Part shown: piece by piece, positions 58,846 through 64,000 of the stretch | How the letters are laid out: each line of letters starts with the position of its first letter | How positions within the stretch are numbered: position 1 is the stretch's first letter | Assembly: GCA_039621445.1 (NCBI GenBank) | Contig: CP154955.1 | Span: forward strand, 47,786,086 to 47,850,085 | From: Euglena gracilis | Taxonomy: Eukaryota > Euglenida > Euglenophyceae > Euglenales | Direction: 5' to 3' | Length of the DNA: 64,000 nucleotides | Position numbers and translations under genes: made by a program | Notes under the pieces: generated by a model | Told to the model about the DNA's origin: nothing | Databases searched by the model: none | The model's input: the letters and a program-made list of their open reading frames with translations, nothing else

Positions 58846-59213
58846 GGAAGCCCCCTGAATTCCATAATAGAAGGGGGACAGCAAAAGGCACCCTGGCCGC
58901 TACAAGCGCACCCTCATTTTGATGGAACTTCTACAGGACAAAAGGGCAAAAATCACACAGGTAAAGTCTTAATGGAAGTGCAGTCCCCCCCCCCGGTTGC
59001 TGCCAGAGACGGCGATCCGCACAATTACACCCGTGCTTCTATTTGGGGAGGGATTTACTTGGGGAGGGGGTCCGCGGGATCCGTTTTTGGTGCGTCAATT
59101 TTGGAGTCCAAAAAGTCGGCACTTCACGCCGAAAAAAAAACAACCAAAAAATGGCGAACCCACACCTCCTTTCCAGGGCCTCTGGAGGTGCATGGGGGGG
59201 TATGGCTAACATG

Positions 59214-59580
59214 CCCGCCCAACCTTTAAAAAAGCACTAGGTGTGAGGAAAGAACAAACACAAAACTGACCCGAAGCACTCTCAGAGGGGGATCCACTCG
59301 GCGACGGCGTCGGTGACTCCGATGGTGAGACTGGGAACGAGAGGTGGACGGCCAGAACATAAAAAATGTGATCAAAATATTTGCTTCATTCCTAAATATA
59401 GGAAGCTAATGTCGATGACAAGGGACAACAACCACTCTGTTGAGAAACTTGCTCAATATCAAAATTTAATCATAATAATCCATAATAATAACGATAATAT
59501 ATAATATATAAGAAAAATTGTGTAGCTCCTGCTGCAAGAGGTGTACATCGCTCAGTCAACGTTCGTTCAAAACAAAGCTT
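59214..59580. repeat. Duplicated exon-plus-intron block, copy 2
   Basis: Partner of 40848-41217; includes mini-exon 6. It is joined at its right side to a copy of the mini-exon 12 block (mini-exon 5), so two source regions are adjacent here. Confidence 0.85.
59271..59330 (-). CDS. Ser/Pro mini-exon 6 (60 nt)
   Basis: GTTCCCAG acceptor, GTCAGTTTTG donor, phase 1-1. Encodes SPSESPTPSPSGSPSESAS, junction residue Val. Confidence 0.9.
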
Positions 59581-59633
59581 AAAAATTGGTGGTGTCGTTG
59601 AAGGGGATGCCCAAACCGACTGGTGTCTGTTAC

Positions 59634-59693
59634 CTGAGGGGCTTTCGGAGGGGGACTGGCTGGGCGACAGCGACGGCGAGAGGGAGGGCGAGG
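59634..59693 (-). CDS. Ser/Pro mini-exon 5 (60 nt)
   Basis: CCCCACAG acceptor, GTAACAG donor, phase 1-1. Encodes SPSLSPSLSPSQSPSESPS, junction residue Ala. Near-copy of mini-exon 12 with flanks. The intron to mini-exon 6 is the shortest, about 303 bp. Confidence 0.9.
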
Positions 59694-60471
59694 CTGTGGG
59701 GCAGCAGGAGAGCAACGTGGTGGCAGCGAAACAAGCACCATCAGGATTCCGGACCAGCCCCCAGTCCACTCCGTTCCCAATGGAACTGCCGATCACCCAG
59801 CGAAGGCCTGACCATCGATGAAAAATAAAGCAACCTATTCGGTGGATTTGCCATCACATTCAGACACACTCGAAACAAAAACAGCAGGAAGTGATAATTA
59901 CGGGTACGAGAGATGAGTATTCTTAAGAGCGTGGTGAGCAAACTGCTTGATTGTCCAATGACATGTGTATGTAGGCTGTTTTCCTGACGAGCATGTACCC
60001 CATTATGTGACAGTGGCTAAATACCATCAGAGAAATGCAGAGGAAAATAAGATGCTTTCCCAAGGTTTTCTGTAAATTTCGTTTAAACTATGTTCACACC
60101 GCCAGCGAAGCAAAAAATTTACTTCAGCAGATGAGGCTGGCGTTAAAACACCAGAATACTCCCAGAACAAAAAACCCAGAACATACCCCTCAAACCCCCA
60201 AAATATAAAGCACCCTGGGCGCCCCTGGGCCTTCGGTTTGCCTGGGAAATATGACAATGAAATCTCCCTCGGAGAGTGCCAACAGGCGGCGTGCAAGCGT
60301 TATCCTTCAATTACGGGTGTATTTTGTACTTGCACGAATTCAACGTTGGACCAAATAGCAAAAGGTTCCCAAAAATGCAAATTGTCGAACGCTGGCAAAC
60401 GCCCAGACAGCACGCCGAAACCAACCCACTCCTGCAACGGCCAAAAGCAACAGAAAATGAGGCAGGGACAC

Positions 60472-60531
60472 CTGAAGGGCTGTCAGAGGGGCTGGCGCTG
60501 GGCGACGGGGTCGGGGATTCCGAAGGGGAGC
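60472..60531 (-). CDS. Ser/Pro mini-exon 4 (60 nt)
   Basis: CACCACAG acceptor, GTGTCCC donor, phase 1-1. Encodes SPSESPTPSPSASPSDSPS, junction residue Gly. It is the closest relative of the broken mini-exon 11. Confidence 0.9.
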
Positions 60532-61060
60532 CTGTGGTGGGGGACAGTGCAGCCCAGCACAGCATCAGTACCCGTATGCTGGAAGAGCTATTCCATCCCG
60601 AAATGTTCCGCAGCTTGGCCCACAGAGCCACTGAGCAACTGACCCCGTGGGTCACTTGCTCTTTTCCCTCTTCCCAAGTCCGCACACCCACCTTTTTAAA
60701 AAAAAAAAAAAATGCCACCCATACAACCCCACGACCCTCGACCCCTACCCCATCCACCAAAACCCAAAAAAACACACCTGTCGGAAATCCCTTGAAAAAA
60801 CCTTCGACTGACGGGGGGATCTGAAGGGCGAGGGATCTCCACCCTGGAATCCAGGGGAAATCGGCATAAATGTCTGAAAATGGAAAAAAAAGGTCTGGAA
60901 AAAAAAGCCGCAGCCCCTGATAAGCGCCGAGTGACTTGCTAGATTTTTGCCGACCCCATTTCTGGGCAATGCCACAGCACCTTGAATCTGCCTTTTTTTG
61001 AAATTCTCGTCGTCGTCATTGAGCACTGTGATACGAGTGGTGTCGCAAATTGGTCGACAC

Positions 61061-61120
61061 CTGAAGCGCTTTCAGAAGGGGACTCACTGGGCGATGTCGA
61101 GGGCGAGCCGGAGCCCGACG
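61061..61120 (-). CDS. Ser/Pro mini-exon 3 (60 nt)
   Basis: CGTCGCAG acceptor, GTGTCGACC donor, phase 1-1. Encodes SGSGSPSTSPSESPSESAS, junction residue Ala. Confidence 0.9.
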
Positions 61121-61219
61121 CTGCGACGGCAGAGGCGGCGGTGCATTGCGCTGGTCCATCTGCCAAGCATCCCCCCAAGCTGCCAGCCAGTTCCACAGCT
61201 GGGACATGGGACTGGCAGC

Positions 61220-61505
61220 CAGGGTTTGATATAAGGTACACCCCCCCCAACCTGGAAAGCAGCTTGGTCCAGGTGACCAGTTTTCGGCCCACATCAAAGC
61301 GCCAGGCAAAAAAAAAACTATCCCCAAAACGGCAAAAGGTGCCACTTTGGGCACTCTTTTGGATAAAAATTTTCAAAAATGTAAAAAAAAATTCTCGGTG
61401 CCAGAAGGGAAAAAATGACCTTTTGGGGAGGACGCCAGGTCCCCCCCCATCAGGTGGGGGACCTCCCTCACCTAAACCCCGTACACCCTTTTTTGTCGAA
61501 CCCTG
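61220..61505. mobile_element. MITE-like element, CAGGGTTTGAT / GTCGAACCCTG ends
   Basis: 286 bp with inverted ends CAGGGTTTGATATAAGG and TTTTTGTCGAACCCTG. It keeps CACCTAAACCCCGTACACC near the right end and GGTGACC...TTTTCGGCC inside, but fewer G/C runs than its relatives. No target duplication is seen. Confidence 0.6.
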
Positions 61506-62260
61506 GGCCGACCTGCATCCAGCGGGGGGGGGGGGGGCAAACTCTCTCAATCAGGACACAAACAAGCATAAAAAAAATACTAACTCACACATTTTCCCTT
61601 GAAAAAAAAATGCCGAAACCCGTCAAAAATGCAATGGTGCAAAATGACAACGTTGGTGTGAAGAATCCTTCATCATGCAGCTGTGCAAATGTGCAGTTGG
61701 TCGAAAACTGTGTCGTGTGCAACTTCCAGCTGCCTGGTTGTAGAGCAATTTGTCGACCCGTTATGGCAGTTTGCAAGGAAACACTCCATCGGACCCCAAG
61801 GCATGGAAGGAACTAAGGCATTTTTTTTTAAAAAAAAACCTTAAAAATCCTTGAAATGCCCTGAAAACTTTTGACTGAAAAGCCTTAAAAATGCCTTTAA
61901 AATCTCACTCAAACAAAATTTTCGAAAAATGAATTTGCAAAACCTTGGCAAAAAAAACAGGCCAATTCCAAAGAAAAAGAAATGACTTCTGGCATCGCTG
62001 GAACAGTGTCCCTGTTCAGCCAAAAACATGCGTTTTTTCTTGACTTTTTGATTTTGGACCCTAATCCCTGGATTGTCCTTGGACCTGTCTTGGACTCAAA
62101 AAGTTGCCATAACATGCCTTAAAACTTTGGGGGGAAATGCCTTAAATAATGCCCATAATGCCTGCCACCCACCATCCCAAGGTGGGCAGGGGGTTGCATG
62201 ACAAACTTGAGGGACAGATAAAGCTGGAGAGCGACATCCAGTGGAGAAAAGAAGAGCCAC
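61506..62260. other. Intron sequence, no gene
   Basis: Intron between mini-exons 2 and 3. CCTTAAAAATGCC-type words repeat at 61800-62140. No gene is seen. Confidence 0.5.
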
Positions 62261-62320
62261 CTGACGCGCTTTCGGAGGGGGACTGGCTTGGGGATGGGGT
62301 TGGTGACTCGGAGGGCGAAA
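62261..62320 (-). CDS. Ser/Pro mini-exon 2 (60 nt)
   Basis: ATTGCAG acceptor, GTGGCTC donor, phase 1-1. Encodes SPSESPTPSPSQSPSESAS, junction residue Val. Confidence 0.9.
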
Positions 62321-62746
62321 CTGCAATGATTGGGAGAGGCGAGGGATCCATCTGAGAGGAATCCAGCCATTTTGAAAAAATAATCTGGCTGCTTGCAAAA
62401 CCAAAACGAAATAAAAGGATGACGCCACAGGGCTCTGAAACTGCACAAGACAATGTGGAATTTGTGGATCCACATTGGTCCAAGCGAAACCCAACCCACA
62501 ACCTTCATTGCCAAACAGCTTCGTGACACTCGGTTTGTTAAAAAAAAAACACTCGAAGGATTTATGCGCAATGACAGACATCAATTTGTCCCTTTCAAAA
62601 CGTCCAAGGATGAGAGCCTCATGAAATGGCGTGTGAGAGGTCCTTGAGCAGGCATGGGAACCCCAAAGTGGGTCAAGTGGGCGTGGGACCATCAGTGGGT
62701 GTAGGCTCCCGGCGCCTTTGCTGCAGGGCGATGCGTTGGGGCACAC

Positions 62747-62806
62747 CCGATGGGCTGCTGGAGGGGGACTCGCTGGGCGACGGGGAGGGGGACTCGGAGG
62801 GCGAGC
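62747..62806 (-). CDS. Ser/Pro mini-exon 1 in this window (60 nt)
   Basis: CCCCACAG acceptor, GTGTGCCCC donor, phase 1-1. Encodes SPSESPSPSPSESPSSSPS, beginning with Gly if the upstream exon also ends in G. It is the most 5' exon seen; because it has an acceptor and phase-1 entry, more exons must lie beyond 64 kb. Confidence 0.9.
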
Positions 62807-62939
62807 CTGTGGGGTGGGGGTGGCAGGAATGGGTATGGGACGTTTCCAATCAGCCTGGGCGGAGTACCTGGTTTGGGCTCAAGAGGCTGGGAGGGGGGGT
62901 TCCTGCCGCTATGTGTCCCAGCCCACAGCAGGGCAAACC

Positions 62940-63215
62940 CATCTGATGGGTTGGCAGGGCTGAACCGTGGGGCGGGGGTAAACCGGGCTGGAATTGACCA
63001 ACCCCGGGGAGGGGGTCTCGGAGGGCCCTGGAGTGCGGCTGGTCGTGGGCCAAAAATGCCCCAAAAAGGCATTTTGGGGGCTTCCGGCAGAAGTGCCTTG
63101 GCCGAGGGCCCCAGCACTTTTGGCCATGTTCCCCAGCCCCCCCGGAGGGAGGGGTAGGGCACATGGCCGGATCCGGGTGCCTTGGAGTGCCCAAGCAGGC
63201 ATCTCCGGGGGGGGG
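62940..63215. repeat. G/C-run repeat family, copy 3
   Basis: Diverged copy of 2640-2935 and 8830-9110: GGTCGTGGGCCAAAAATGCC, CCCAGCACTTTTGGCC and GGATCCGGGTGCCTTGGAG. Confidence 0.55.
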
Positions 63216-63834
63216 GCGGGGGCACTACAACCGGAAAAAGGAATCCTCCGGTGCTATAAACCGATGTGGAAATGGGCTTTTTGGCATTTTATTCTAATTT
63301 TGTTCCTAAAAAAAACATTCCCCAAAACATGACAAAAACGGACATTTTGGTATTTTTTTGAGGATAAAAAAAATGAACGCGACGTTCACTGGAATAATTT
63401 TCCATCACCTCGTGCGGCCAGCAGACCCCCCCCCCACTGGAAATTACCTGGGGTCCACTGGAAATTACCGATTTTGGACCAGCTGCAGCCCCCCCCCCCC
63501 CCTCTGGGGGTGCAGCCAATTTTGAAACAGAATTCGTGCCGAGGCCAAGAGGGTGATCTTGCATCGGCACGTTTTGTTGGTGCAGGAAACATATTGTAAC
63601 CCCCCCCCCAGGAGGTCTTTTGGCATTGGCTCCTTCAGGCTGAACACCCCCCCCCCCCCCCCCCCCCCCCCCCCGATTTTTCCCTTAAAAACGCTACAAC
63701 CTGCCAAGCTGAATCCCCTGCCAACTTCCGACCGACCGACTGTTCCCCTCCTTTAAGCAACGGCCGGGGTTGGAATCAAAGGATCTGTCAGACCGGGAGG
63801 GGGAGGTCCCACCCACCCGCCCAGGGGGCGGCCC
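63216..63834. other. No gene; 28-base C run
   Basis: A pure C run occupies 63647-63674, the longest homopolymer of C or G in the window. TTGGAATCAAAGGATCT at 63770 marks repeat sequence shared with 58.37 kb. Confidence 0.6.
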
Positions 63835-64000
63835 CAGGGTTCGATATAAGGACAGGTAAGGGGGGGGGTGGTCCGGACCCCCCCCGCATGCGGGCCGGGG
63901 GGGGGGGGTGGGGGTGTACCCCCCCCCCCCCACCTAAACAGTGGCGCGGTCAGGGTGACCGATTTTCGGCCCGGCGCGAAGCGCCGGGCCGAAAAATTTT
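63835..64000. mobile_element. CAGGGTTCGATA element, truncated by window end
   Basis: CAGGGTTCGATATAAGGACA begins the same layout as 58425 and 22876, with CACCTAAACAGTGGCGCGGT following the G/C runs. It ends in a perfect hairpin at 63963-63995: 15-bp arms (TTTTCGGCCCGGCGC) with a GAA loop. Confidence 0.65.

Noticed and set aside
62096-62746. 216-aa minus open frame as a full gene
   Set aside because: It merely overlaps mini-exon 2 in a different reading frame. The correct Ser/Pro frame is only 60 nt long.

Overview
The window looks like nuclear DNA of a eukaryote, probably a microbial eukaryote or alga with a repeat-rich genome; I cannot name the species. Reasons: no operons or long ORFs, spliceosomal GT..AG exon boundaries, kilobase introns, many microsatellites, homopolymer G/C runs of 8 to 28 bases, and a dense mosaic of short non-autonomous transposons. 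Most long ORFs are read-through of simple repeats or of poly-G/poly-C repeats and are not genes.

The main content is one apparent very large gene on the minus strand, from at least 62.8 kb down to about 20-21 kb, with its 5' end beyond the right edge. Between 62,806 and 31,517 it has 23 tiny exons, nearly all exactly 60 nt, each encoding about 20 residues of a Ser/Pro repeat (consensus SPSESPTPSPSxSPSESxSG). They start after AG, end before GT (one GC), and are all phase 1-1, so any exon can be skipped or duplicated without breaking the frame. One is split by a 220-bp micro-inversion, one has lost its acceptor beside a transposon, and several were copied together with flanking intron. Downstream on the same strand (29.9 to 20.2 kb) lie GC-rich candidate exons encoding non-repetitive protein and hydrophobic C-terminal segments. 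The simplest reading is a cell-surface protein with a mucin-like or hydroxyproline-rich-type stalk and a membrane anchor; that function is inference.

Region by region: 1-20 kb has no gene I can defend. It holds a decayed possible hAT transposase (1.2-2.4 kb), a 778-bp terminal-inverted-repeat element (3.2-4.0 kb), an AT-rich island (5.35-6.18 kb) and paired dispersed repeats. 20-30 kb holds the candidate 3' exons separated by repeats. 31-63 kb is the Ser/Pro exon array, whose introns carry hAT-like MITEs with 8-bp target duplications, (TG)n, (ATGG)n, (CATATA)n, (GGTTAT/GGTATT)n and a 284-bp A-rich tract. 63-64 kb is poly-C/poly-G MITE sequence running off the edge.

No tRNA, rRNA, CRISPR array or bacterial-type regulatory site was seen.
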